From JAGPUQ01 sp050250395 (GTDB taxonomy: Bacteria > Pseudomonadota > Gammaproteobacteria > Pseudomonadales > Porticoccaceae): DNA of 42,529 nt. The DNA lies in assembly GCA_050250395.1 (NCBI GenBank), contig JBFWOQ010000023.1, forward strand, positions 1-42,529. Reading direction: 5' to 3'. Made by a program: the position numbers and the translations under genes. Below, one piece after another: positions 25,570 through 32,940 of this stretch; the first letter of the stretch is position 1; every line of letters begins with the position of its first letter. Under the pieces are notes generated by a model. The model saw only the letters and a program-made list of their open reading frames with translations. It did not search any database and was not told the DNA's origin.

Positions 25570-26664
25570 ATGACGCCCAGGCAACGCTACCTTCAGGACC
25601 TTCAGCGCGACGGTTTCCAGCCGGATGCCGCGCAGGAATCTGCCGTGGCGAAGCTTCAGGAGGTCCATGACAGGCTGGTGGCGGCCCGTGCTCAGCCCGT
25701 CGGGCTGTTTGATCGGCTGCTGCGCAATCGCCGGGGCGCGCCGGTGAACGGGCTCTATTTCTGGGGCGGAGTCGGGCGCGGCAAGACCTATCTGATGGAC
25801 AGCTTTTTCGAGAGCCTGCCGTTTCAGAACAAGCTGCGCATGCATTTTCACCGCTTCATGCTGCGCGCGCACCGCGATCTGAAACGCTGCAAGGGCCGGA
25901 AAGACCCGCTGCGTCTGGTGGCGCAAGGCATCGCCCAGGATGCCCGGGTGCTCTGTTTCGACGAATTCTTCGTGTCCGATATCGCGGATGCCATGATCCT
26001 GGGCACCCTGCTGGAAGAGCTGTTCGCCCGCGGTGTCACGCTGATTGCGACATCGAATATCGAGCCCGACCGGCTGTACGAAAATGGACTCCAGCGCGCG
26101 CGCTTCCTGCCCGCCATCGCGCTCGTCAAACGCCACTGCGAGGTGGTCAATGTCGATGGCGGAGTGGATTATCGTCTGCGTACCCTCACCCAGGCGGGAC
26201 TCTATTACTGCCCGCTGGGGCCGGCGGCGGACGAACATCTGACGACAGTGTTCCGCAGTCTCGCGCCGTCGCTGGACGAAGTGCGCAAGGGTGTTCTGCT
26301 CGAAGTGGAAGGCCGCGACATCATCGCGCGCTATGTGGCCGAGGATGTCGCCTGGTTCGATTTCGCGGCCCTGTGCGACGGCCCCCGCAGCCAGAACGAT
26401 TACATCGAACTGGCGCGCGAATTTCATGCGGTGCTGATCGGCGCGATGCCGGCGTTGACCGGCGAACAGGACGACCAGGCGCGTCGTTTCATCAGCCTGG
26501 TGGACGAATTTTACGACCGCAACGTCAAGCTCGCACTGGCCGCCGCGGTGCCGCTCGCCGAGCTCTATACCGGCACCCGCCTCGCGTTCGAGTTCGAGCG
26601 CACCCGCAGCCGGCTGCTGGAAATGCAGTCCCGCGAATATCTGGCGCGGCCCCATCGGCCGTAA
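25570..26664 (+). CDS. zapE: cell division protein ZapE (AFG1-like ATPase)
   Basis: A 364-residue AFG1-family AAA+-like ATPase. Walker A is GGVGRGKTYLMD (about 65-76), followed by the family block LPFQNKLRMHFHRFMLRAH. Walker B is VLCFDEFFVSDIADAMILGTLLEELF (about 118-143), then VTLIATSNIEPDRLYENGLQRARFLPAI. The FDEFFV(S/T)DI and SN..P..LY..GLQR blocks are diagnostic. In E. coli ZapE associates with the divisome and FtsZ under low oxygen or stress. Length is usual (375 in E. coli). Confidence 0.93.
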   Translation: MTPRQRYLQDLQRDGFQPDAAQESAVAKLQEVHDRLVAARAQPVGLFDRLLRNRRGAPVNGLYFWGGVGRGKTYLMDSFFESLPFQNKLRMHFHRFMLRAHRDLKRCKGRKDPLRLVAQGIAQDARVLCFDEFFVSDIADAMILGTLLEELFARGVTLIATSNIEPDRLYENGLQRARFLPAIALVKRHCEVVNVDGGVDYRLRTLTQAGLYYCPLGPAADEHLTTVFRSLAPSLDEVRKGVLLEVEGRDIIARYVAEDVAWFDFAALCDGPRSQNDYIELAREFHAVLIGAMPALTGEQDDQARRFISLVDEFYDRNVKLALAAAVPLAELYTGTRLAFEFERTRSRLLEMQSREYLARPHRP

Positions 26665-26754
26665 CCGCCCGCGGACGCACGATTTTCCCGGCGCCGGTTT
26701 CGGGCCCGTTCAACCCTTGGGTTAACATGGCGCCTCCCCGCGAGTGAGAGCACC

Positions 26755-28266
26755 ATGTCGAAGGACTATCTGAAACGCATCCTGGATGCGCGCATCTACG
26801 ATCTGGTCGAGGAGACGCCGATCGACGACGCGCCCATTCTCTCCGCGCGCCTTGGCAACCGGGTGCTGCTCAAGCGCGAGGACTTGCAGCCGGTGTTCTC
26901 GTTCAAGCTGCGCGGTGCCTACAACAAGTTGCTGCAACTGTCGGAAGCCGAATGCGCCGCCGGCGTGGTGGCGGCGTCCGCCGGCAACCATGCCCAGGGT
27001 CTCGCGCTCGCTGCCGCCAAGATGGGGATCAAGGCCACCATCGTGATGCCGCGTACCACGCCCCAGATCAAGGTCGATGCGGTGCGCAGTCGCGGCGCGC
27101 GCGTGGTGATGCAGGGCGACACCTACGACGAGGCCTCCGACCACGCCCACAGGCTGGTGGCCGAGCGCGGCATGGTCTATGTCCATCCCTTCGACGATCC
27201 CGACGTGATCGCCGGGCAGGGCACGGTGGGGGTGGAGATCCTGCGTCAGCATCCGGGACCGCTGGATGCCCTGTTCGTGCCGGTGGGCGGCGGCGGCCTG
27301 TGCGCGGGCGTTGCCACCTACGTCAAATATGTACGGCCGGAAATCAAGATCTTTGCGGTGGAAGCGGACGACTCCGCCTGCCTGGCCGCGGCCATGGCCG
27401 CCGGTCGCCGGGTGCGGCTGAAGGAAGTGGGTCTGTTCGCCGATGGCACCGCGGTCGCCCAGATCGGCGAGGAGACGTTCCGATTGCTGAAAAACCGTAT
27501 CGACGGCGTCATCACGGTGTCGGTGGACGAAATCTGCGCCGCCATCAAGGATATCTACGACGACACCCGCTCCATCGCCGAACCCGCCGGCGCACTGGCG
27601 GTGGCGGGCCTCAAGAAATATGTGGCGCGCGGTGGCCACCGCGATCAGACGCTGCTCGCCATCGACAGCGGCGCCAACATCAACTTCGACCGCCTGCGCT
27701 ACATCGCCGAACGCACCGAGAGCGGCGAACGGCGCGAGGCGGTGCTCGCCGTCACCATTCCCGAACAGCGCGGCAGCTTTCGCCGTTTCTGTCACGCGCT
27801 CAGCCGGCGCAATGTCACCGAGTTCAACTACCGCTATGCCGATGCCGGCGAGGCGCACATCTTCGTTGGCATCGCGGTGGCCTCCGATGCCGACCGCATG
27901 GCGCTGCTCGACGATCTGCGCGGCCGCGGCTACGCCGTGGTGGACATGACCGACAACGAGATGGCCAAGCTGCACATCCGCCACATGGTCGGCGGTCGCG
28001 CGCCCGGCATCGACGACGAAGTGGTGTATCTGTTCGAATTTCCCGAACGCCCCGGCGCGCTCGCCAACTTTCTCGACAAGCTGGGCGGGCGCTGGAATAT
28101 CTCGATGTTCCACTACCGCAACCACGGCGCCGCCTACGGGCGCGTGCTGGTGGGCATGCAGGTGCCGGTGGCCGCGCGCGGCGAAGTGCCGCAGTTTCTC
28201 GATGTGCTGCACTACCGCTATCACGAAGAAACCGGCAACGACGCCTACCGGTTTTTCCTGAGCTGA
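26755..28266 (+). CDS. ilvA: threonine ammonia-lyase, biosynthetic IlvA
   Basis: A 503-residue enzyme converting threonine to 2-oxobutanoate, the first step to isoleucine. The PLP Schiff-base Lys is K51 in FSFKLRGAYNK, and ASAGNHAQGLALAA and PVGGGGLCAG hold PLP contacts. The C-terminal third contains two ACT-like regulatory domains (about 325-400 and 420-503; AVLAVTIPEQRGSFRRF and VYLFEFPERPGALANF), as in the isoleucine-inhibited long form. Length matches E. coli IlvA (514). No other ilv gene is adjacent. GAGAG lies just before the ATG. Immediately downstream the ordinary gene order stops and a repeat-rich segment begins. Confidence 0.96.
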   Translation: MSKDYLKRILDARIYDLVEETPIDDAPILSARLGNRVLLKREDLQPVFSFKLRGAYNKLLQLSEAECAAGVVAASAGNHAQGLALAAAKMGIKATIVMPRTTPQIKVDAVRSRGARVVMQGDTYDEASDHAHRLVAERGMVYVHPFDDPDVIAGQGTVGVEILRQHPGPLDALFVPVGGGGLCAGVATYVKYVRPEIKIFAVEADDSACLAAAMAAGRRVRLKEVGLFADGTAVAQIGEETFRLLKNRIDGVITVSVDEICAAIKDIYDDTRSIAEPAGALAVAGLKKYVARGGHRDQTLLAIDSGANINFDRLRYIAERTESGERREAVLAVTIPEQRGSFRRFCHALSRRNVTEFNYRYADAGEAHIFVGIAVASDADRMALLDDLRGRGYAVVDMTDNEMAKLHIRHMVGGRAPGIDDEVVYLFEFPERPGALANFLDKLGGRWNISMFHYRNHGAAYGRVLVGMQVPVAARGEVPQFLDVLHYRYHEETGNDAYRFFLS

Positions 28267-28487
28267 ATAGTGCCGAGTCGCAGACGACGCGGGCGGGCGG
28301 TCAGGGGCGATCGCAGGGCTGTACGAACGTCGCCGCCAAGCGCAAGGCGCGCGGGTTTACACGAATCGAAACCATCCGGACCGTGATCTTCCTCATCGCC
28401 GGAAAGCTCGATTTCGGATCGATCAACCCGCACGTTCAACCCACATGAAATTCATCAGAGCCGTAATTAAGGGGGAGAGATAAAAGT
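28267..28487. other. gene-free spacer after ilvA
   Basis: 221 bp with no credible gene. Short open frames exist but show no ribosome binding site or recognisable protein. No hairpin with a T-run follows ilvA, so its terminator is not identified. Base composition falls towards AT-rich at 28450-28487 as the repeat array begins. Confidence 0.6.
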
Positions 28488-28626
28488 GGTATGTCAAGAT
28501 CTGACCCTGTTCCGCGCTGTTCCGCGCGCGGTATGTCAAGACATGACCCTGTTCCGCGTGCTGTTCCGCGCGCTGTTCCGCGCGTCAAGACCTGACCCGG
28601 TTCCGTGCTCCTGTTCCGCGCGCGCA
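28488..28626. repeat. degenerate array of GTCAAGA..TGACCC and CTGTTCCGCG units
   Basis: Three imperfect units start at 28488, 28530 and about 28584. Each has a core GTCAAGAxxTGACCC(T/G)GTTCCG, with an inner inverted pair (GTCA..TGAC), followed by one to three CTGTTCCGCG decamers. The first two units also share a GGTAT prefix. The array abuts the 3' end of the low-GC orphan gene. Comparable GTCAAGACCTGACCC motifs are, as I recall, common next to REP-associated transposases; a RAYT remnant does lie 1.6 kb away. Confidence 0.75.
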
Positions 28627-28651
28627 GTCCCTCTCGAATGCAGGGTTAGCC

Positions 28652-29443
28652 CTACACGAACTCAATTGCATAAGCTTCAAACTCCGTTATTGTCTTGGTT
28701 TCAACACCAAGCGCGTAGCGGGGGCGGCCAGTGAACTTCACTTTGCTTTGCCCCGGCTCAGCATATCGGATTTTGTCGAATAGGTCGGATTCAAGAAAGA
28801 CGGTGCATTTCCCCCTTTTGGATTTTCGAATTGAAACGATTCTGCTATTTGGATAGAGCTTGAAAACATCACCAGTAATTTCCTGAGTCTCACCAAGGAA
28901 GCGCTCATTACCAAGAGCGTTAATTTGTTCCTTTTTTGCTTCGTCAAATAGAAGAGGTTGGGCGTTCGGTAAAGAAGGCGCATTTATTTCGATACCATTA
29001 ATCGCGGATCCCCCGTCTATTCTGCTAATAATGTTCGTTACTTCTGAATAGATGGAACCGATAAATAGCTTCTTCGTTTCGTCCTTTTCGTTTCGCAAAC
29101 GTTCTATGACTTTGCCGGAGTAATAGCCAACAACCCCATTGAATACGGCATCGGCGCAGTACATTAAGGTTTGAAGTGCCATTGGATCTGTAATGATTGG
29201 GATTAATCCAAATGCATCTGATTCACGGCGCCTCTCTCCGATTTGAAGAGAAAGCTCTTGGCGTTGATTCTTTTCAGGGAATGCGCCTTTACGAACGTTA
29301 TCGGTCTTTGCTAAGTAAGCTTTGTGTACAAGGCGCTGAAATGCCACGAGCGTTAAGCCAAGGTCGTAGATGCCCACGCCAACAGTATCAAGTTTCGGGC
29401 CAACGAAACGAACTGTGAACAGACTTTCTTCGTAGCGCTTCAT
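28652..29443 (-). CDS. low-GC orphan gene, uncharacterised protein
   Basis: A 263-residue protein with a clean start: AAGGAGAAAC directly before the ATG at 29443. I do not recognise a named domain. Visible features: an N-terminal region with regular hydrophobic pattern (FTVRFVGPKLDTVGVGIYDLGLTLVAFQRLVHKA, 9-42), a hydrophobic stretch near 84-110 (IITDPMALQTLMYCADAVFNGVVGYYSG) that could be buried or membrane-associated, a charged middle, and a beta-rich C-terminus (SIRKSKRGKCTVFLESDLFDKIRYAEPGQSKVKFTGRPRY). No signal peptide. Base composition is clearly AT-richer than every neighbour and codon use differs (AAA, AAT, ATT, TTT frequent), which indicates recent transfer. It lies alone between a repeat array and a broken pyruvate kinase gene. 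Any role, including phage defence, would be speculation. Confidence 0.75.
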   Translation of the reverse strand: MKRYEESLFTVRFVGPKLDTVGVGIYDLGLTLVAFQRLVHKAYLAKTDNVRKGAFPEKNQRQELSLQIGERRRESDAFGLIPIITDPMALQTLMYCADAVFNGVVGYYSGKVIERLRNEKDETKKLFIGSIYSEVTNIISRIDGGSAINGIEINAPSLPNAQPLLFDEAKKEQINALGNERFLGETQEITGDVFKLYPNSRIVSIRKSKRGKCTVFLESDLFDKIRYAEPGQSKVKFTGRPRYALGVETKTITEFEAYAIEFV

Positions 29444-29635
29444 GTTTCTCCTTGTGGGCTAACTCTGACAGTTCCCGAATCGAGCCTACCCAAATGCTTG
29501 CCGCCATGTCAAAGGTGGTAACACACCCGCGCAGTAGCGCCCAAACCGGGGCTGTTTGACGAGGTTCGCGCGCGTATTCGCCGGTGGGTCTCCACGCGTC
29601 GCCCGGACCCTTCCCGAGCCGCCGATGGCGCGCAG

Positions 29636-30140
29636 TCAATGCGTGTCGCGCAGTGGGCAGCGCGGAGCTGCCAGCTCTCCCAGGGTGCGAATCTGTACGG
29701 CGCCCAGGCCGGCGCCCGCCAGGATGTCCGACAGCACCACCATTTTGTCGCTCGCCGAAAACTCCTTGCGCTCGATCAGGATGGCGGCGGCGGCGGCGAG
29801 AATGGTCTCGGGGTCGTCGTGGTGGGGAATGCGGTAGCTCAGCACATTGCGATTCAGAACCAGTTGGCGCCGTGTCCGCTCGTCGAAGGTGAAGGCGCAG
29901 ATGACCGGCGTCTGCGGGTGGCAATTGGTGACGTAGTTGGCCATGCGGCCGCTGCTGGTCGGCACCATGATGCCGTGGGCGCCGATGGATTCGGCGAGCT
30001 TCACCGCCGCGGCGGCGACCTGCTGTTTGTCGTCGCCGAGGATGAGTTCGTCGGTAAAGCGTAGGCCGCGGCTGTTTTCGATCGAGCGCGCGATGCGATC
30101 CAGCATTTCCACGCAGCGCACGGGGTATTTGCCTGCGGTA
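29636..30140 (-). pseudogene. pyruvate kinase, C-terminal domain remnant
   Basis: About 165 codons read uninterrupted to a stop at 29636 and match the pyruvate kinase alpha/beta C-terminal domain: TAGKYPVRCVEMLDRIA, then AAVKLAESIGAHGIMVPTSSGRMANYVTNCHP, PVICAFTFDERTRRQL and SASDKMVVLSDILAGAGLGAVQIRTLG. The catalytic TIM-barrel and B domain (over 300 residues) are absent. Homology ends at about 30140, exactly where a 13-bp tandem repeat and RAYT-flank sequence begin. The remaining frame has no normal start (the open frame continues into the repeat), so it is most likely a dead 3' fragment. A free-standing regulatory domain cannot be excluded, as such proteins exist. Confidence 0.75.
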
Positions 30141-30141
30141 T

Positions 30142-30167
30142 TGCAAATAGGGTCTGCAAATAGGGTC
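30142..30167. repeat. 13-bp tandem repeat at the pyruvate kinase breakpoint
   Basis: TGCAAATAGGGTC occurs twice head to tail. It marks the join between the pyruvate kinase fragment and the upstream flank of the RAYT remnant (AGGGTCAGACACGATATTGG). It looks like a recombination or slippage scar. Confidence 0.8.
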
Positions 30168-30219
30168 AGACACGATATTGGCGCTACACTGCCCACCTCG
30201 TCGGTTGCGGTAATCCCCC

Positions 30220-30288
30220 ATGGCGCGCCTCCCCCGCTACGTCATTCCCGGTCAGCCGCAACACATCATCCATAGTGGCGATCACTGA
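30220..30288 (+). pseudogene. REP-associated tyrosine transposase (RAYT), N-terminal remnant
   Basis: Twenty-two codons, MARLPRYVIPGQPQHIIH and four more, end at a TGA. MARLPR(L/Y)V(I/V)PGQPxHVIQRGNN is the usual beginning of RAYT/TnpA-REP (IS200-like) transposases. Here the frame breaks where RGNN would be expected and the remaining 150-200 residues, including HUH and catalytic Tyr, are missing. The sequence upstream, with AGGGTCAGACACGATATTGG, resembles the leader commonly found before such genes, from memory. This is a dead fragment. Confidence 0.7.
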
Positions 30289-30331
30289 CAGGTTCGAAAG
30301 CAGATCTGAAAGATGAAGGGATTGAAGAAGC

Positions 30332-30365
30332 CGACGACTACGGCCTGTCGACGACTACGGCCTGT
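30332..30365. repeat. 17-bp perfect tandem duplication
   Basis: CGACGACTACGGCCTGT is present twice in direct succession (30332-30348 and 30349-30365). It lies 44 bp after the RAYT remnant and 12 bp before a long hairpin. No function is evident. Confidence 0.85.
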
Positions 30366-30377
30366 AGGGTCGACTTG

Positions 30378-30421
30378 CGGAAGCTGCGCTCCAACAGTCG
30401 GCCATGCCCGCGCAGCTTCCG
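30378..30421. repeat. long perfect inverted repeat (REP- or terminator-like)
   Basis: CGGAAGCTGCGC (30378-30389) and GCGCAGCTTCCG (30410-30421) pair perfectly over 12 bp around a 20-base loop. TTTCCTCGCGGTTTTCC follows on the plus strand, so it could terminate rightward transcription. It could equally be a REP-like palindrome left by the neighbouring transposase. It separates the scar segment from the carboxylase operon promoter. Confidence 0.7.
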
Positions 30422-30462
30422 GTTTCCTCGCGGTTTTCCTTACATCCGATGCGCGTCCCAGG

Positions 30463-30491
30463 TTGACAGAGCCGGGTCCTTGTATTGTCAT
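30463..30491 (+). promoter_or_regulatory. possible sigma-70 promoter of the carboxylase operon
   Basis: A perfect TTGACA (30463-30468) is followed after 17 bp by TGTCAT (30486-30491), four of six to the -10 consensus. It is the only consensus -35 in the 374 bp between the RAYT remnant and the first carboxylase gene. The implied leader of about 165 bases contains GC-rich inverted repeats (GCGCCGGC at 30499-30506 with GCCGGCGC at 30535-30542, and the hairpin at 30581-30604). I see no sigma-54 -24/-12 element here. Confidence 0.4.
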
Positions 30492-30580
30492 GGGCGCCGC
30501 GCCGGCAAGCCCGATAACCAGCCCATAACTGCGGGCCGGCGCGTGCGGCCGAGGCCGGGAAATCCGTAATGCGACACTCA

Positions 30581-30604
30581 CCACACCGGGTTTTGCCGGT
30601 GTGG
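30581..30604 (+). promoter_or_regulatory. leader hairpin before the carboxylase operon
   Basis: CCACACCGG and CCGGTGTGG form a perfect 9-bp stem with a 6-base loop (GTTTTG), 58 bp before the first gene. There is no T-run after it, so it is more likely an RNA structure or protein-binding palindrome than a terminator. Confidence 0.5.
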
Positions 30605-30662
30605 CGGGGCCGGTCACTGCGTTTCCCGCGGTCAGTCATCATCAAGCACTGGACGATATTTC

Positions 30663-32588
30663 ATGGCATTCCTGGTCAATATCGACAACGGCGGTTCCTT
30701 CACCGACGCCATCGCCACCGACGGCGAACGTGTGCTGCACGTCAAATCGCCGACCACGCCTCACGACCTGTCGCAGTGTTTCATTGCGGTGCTGGAGCGC
30801 CTGGCGCTGGAGTGCTACGGCGAAACCGATCTCGCGCGCCTGCTCGGCGAGACCGAGTATCTGCGCTATTCGACGACGTCCGGCACCAACGCCGTGGTGG
30901 AGCACAAGGGCACTCCGGTCGGCGTCATGGTGCTGGCGGGCGAGGAGAGTCGCCTGTACGGCGCCGACCGCCTGGGCGGCACGGCCCTGTGGGCCGCGAT
31001 GGTGCCGAGCCCGGTGGTGAGCCTGCGGTTTGACGGCGGCGCGGTCGATGCCACCGGCCTGATGGCCAGCGTCAGCCAGCTCATTTCCCAGGGCGTGTCG
31101 CGCATCGTGGTGGCACTGCCGGAGCCGGCGCAGGAGCTGTGCGTCAAGGACGAGGTGCTGGAGCGCTATCCGCGCCATCTGCTGGGCGCCATTCCGGTAC
31201 TGTTTTCGCACGAGCTGGTGCGCGACGACGACCACGGCCGCCGCCTGTTTTCCGCGGTGGTGAATTCCTACCTGCATCCCGGCATGGAGCTGTTTCTGTA
31301 CGGCGCCGAGCGCGTCACCCGGCAGCACCATCTGGGCAGTCCGCTGCTGATCTATCGCAATGACGGCGATTCCGCCCGGGTGGCCAAGACCACCGCGATC
31401 AAGACCTACGGCTCCGGACCGCGCGGCGGTCTGGCCGGCGCCGCCGCCTACGCGCGCTGGTACGGCTCGCCGCTGCTGGTCGCCGTGGACATCGGCGGCA
31501 CCACTACCGATATTTCCACGCTGGTGGATGGCGCGACCACCGAGTTCGCCCACGGGCTGGTCGGCGACGAGGAGATTCCCTCGTCCTTTCCGATGGGGGA
31601 TATCGTCAGCATCGGCTACGGGGGCAGCTCGATCTTTCGCCTCGACGGCGAGTCGATCCGGATCGGGCCGGAGAGTGTCGGCGCCGCGCCCGGCCCCGCC
31701 TGCTTCGGTCGCGGCGGCAGCGTGCCCACCATCACCGATGCCCTGCTGCTCGCCGGTGTCCTGGATCCGGACAATTACCTTGGCGGCGAACTCAGGCTCG
31801 ACCCCGGCCTGGCCGAGAAAGTGATCGGCGAGACTATCGCCGCGCCGTTGGGATTGGCGCTGGGCGCGGCGGTGCAGCGCATGATCGCGGCCTACGAATC
31901 CCAGGTCGCGACGCATCTGCGGGATATTCTCGCCAGTCGCGGCATTGCGTCCGGCGGCGATCTGCTCGCCTTCGGCGGCGGCGGCCCCATGAACGCCTGT
32001 GGTATCGCCGCGGCGGCGGGATTCCGGCGCGTGATCGTGCCGGCTTACGCTTCCGTGTTCAGCGCCTACGGTATTGGTTTCAGCGATCTGTCGCACCAGT
32101 ACCGGGTGCCGATGGCGGAGGTGACGGCGCGCGGTGCCGATACCGTGCTCGCCGAGCTGCGCGAGCGCGCCCGCCGCGACATGTTTGGCGAAGGTCTGGC
32201 CACCGGCGCCTGGACCGAGGTGGTCGAAGTGTGCGGCGCGGTGGACGGACGCCTGGAGGCGCAGCCCTGGCGGGGCACGTTCCCGGCCGGTCTGGAGGAT
32301 GCGGGATTGCGGCTGGTGGCGACCCACGGCCTGCGGCAACCCCGATTGCCGGCCAGCGCGGAGGTGTCCACGCGGGCGGCAATCACGACCGGCGCGGCCC
32401 GGGTGCAGTTGGACGGCGAGCCCGCCGAGCTGCCGGTTTACGCCCTGAAGGACCTGTCGCCCGGCAGCGCGGGCGCTGGACCTGCGCTGTTTCGCGACGC
32501 CTATCTCACCTGCCTGGTGCGGCCCGGCTGGTCGTTTCGGGTATCCGCCAATGGCGATCTGATTCTGGAGGCACAAGCCCATGTCTGA
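30663..32588 (+). CDS. HyuA-like subunit of an acetophenone-carboxylase-type enzyme (ApcA-like)
   Basis: A 641-residue hydantoinase/oxoprolinase A-type (ASKHA-fold) ATPase subunit. The first phosphate motif is divergent (NIDNGGSFTDA, 6-16, instead of DIGGTFTD). A second ATPase-type motif is intact (VAVDIGGTTTDISTLVDG, about 275-292). GSGPRGG, GPESVGAAPGPACFGRGG and LLAFGGGGPMNACG are family blocks. In the known five-gene acetophenone carboxylase (apcABCDE, Aromatoleum) the first subunit is about 70 kDa, close to this one. It would phosphorylate bicarbonate or the enol of the ketone. The gene overlaps the next by eight bases. The ribosome binding site is weak. Hydantoinase or oxoprolinase activity is an alternative, but those enzymes lack the small second subunit seen here. 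Confidence 0.75.
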   Translation: MAFLVNIDNGGSFTDAIATDGERVLHVKSPTTPHDLSQCFIAVLERLALECYGETDLARLLGETEYLRYSTTSGTNAVVEHKGTPVGVMVLAGEESRLYGADRLGGTALWAAMVPSPVVSLRFDGGAVDATGLMASVSQLISQGVSRIVVALPEPAQELCVKDEVLERYPRHLLGAIPVLFSHELVRDDDHGRRLFSAVVNSYLHPGMELFLYGAERVTRQHHLGSPLLIYRNDGDSARVAKTTAIKTYGSGPRGGLAGAAAYARWYGSPLLVAVDIGGTTTDISTLVDGATTEFAHGLVGDEEIPSSFPMGDIVSIGYGGSSIFRLDGESIRIGPESVGAAPGPACFGRGGSVPTITDALLLAGVLDPDNYLGGELRLDPGLAEKVIGETIAAPLGLALGAAVQRMIAAYESQVATHLRDILASRGIASGGDLLAFGGGGPMNACGIAAAAGFRRVIVPAYASVFSAYGIGFSDLSHQYRVPMAEVTARGADTVLAELRERARRDMFGEGLATGAWTEVVEVCGAVDGRLEAQPWRGTFPAGLEDAGLRLVATHGLRQPRLPASAEVSTRAAITTGAARVQLDGEPAELPVYALKDLSPGSAGAGPALFRDAYLTCLVRPGWSFRVSANGDLILEAQAHV

Positions 32589-32940
32589 ACCCAATCGGGT
32601 AGCCATCACCGAATACCTCGCCATCGATCTGACGCGCGAGACCTGGCACTGCCGCCGCTGCGACGCGGCGCTGGGCAGTGCGCGTGGACCTTACAAGGAG
32701 GCGTTGCTGGTGTGCGAGCGCGACCCCCGGGATGTCCATCATCCCAAGATCGATCCCGAGCGCTATGCGTTCACCTTCGCGCCCGATCCGACCTGGTGCC
32801 GGATCATCGAATACTACTGTCCGCGGTGTGCGACCCAGATCGAAGTCGAATACCTGCCGCCCGGACATCCGTTGACGCGGGACGATCTGCAACTCGATAT
32901 CGACAGCCTCAAGGCGCGCCACGGGGAGGGCCGGTCGTGA
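32581..32940 (+). CDS. small zinc-ribbon-like carboxylase subunit (ApcB-like)
   Basis: A 119-residue protein with two Cys pairs, CRRC (about 24-27) and CPRC (about 80-83), arranged like a zinc ribbon. Conserved-looking segments are ITEYLAIDLTRETWHC and PDPTWCRIIEYYCPRCATQIEVEYLPPGHP. A small subunit of about 15 kDa, encoded between the two HyuA-like genes, is characteristic of acetophenone carboxylase and is related to the small subunit of acetone carboxylase. GGAGG precedes the ATG within the end of the previous gene, and its own stop overlaps the next start (GTGA). Metal binding is inferred from the Cys spacing. Confidence 0.75.
   Translation: MSEPNRVAITEYLAIDLTRETWHCRRCDAALGSARGPYKEALLVCERDPRDVHHPKIDPERYAFTFAPDPTWCRIIEYYCPRCATQIEVEYLPPGHPLTRDDLQLDIDSLKARHGEGRS

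Noticed and set aside
28488..28626. Possible CRISPR array
   Set aside because: Units are degenerate, spacing is irregular, the intervening sequence is itself repetitive, and there is no cas gene. It is a REP-like or tandem array.
29440..29480. Possible integron attC site beside the low-GC gene (GGGCTAAC)
   Set aside because: The core does not meet the GTTRRRY/RYYYAAC rule, no paired inverse core was found at the right distance, and no integrase is present.
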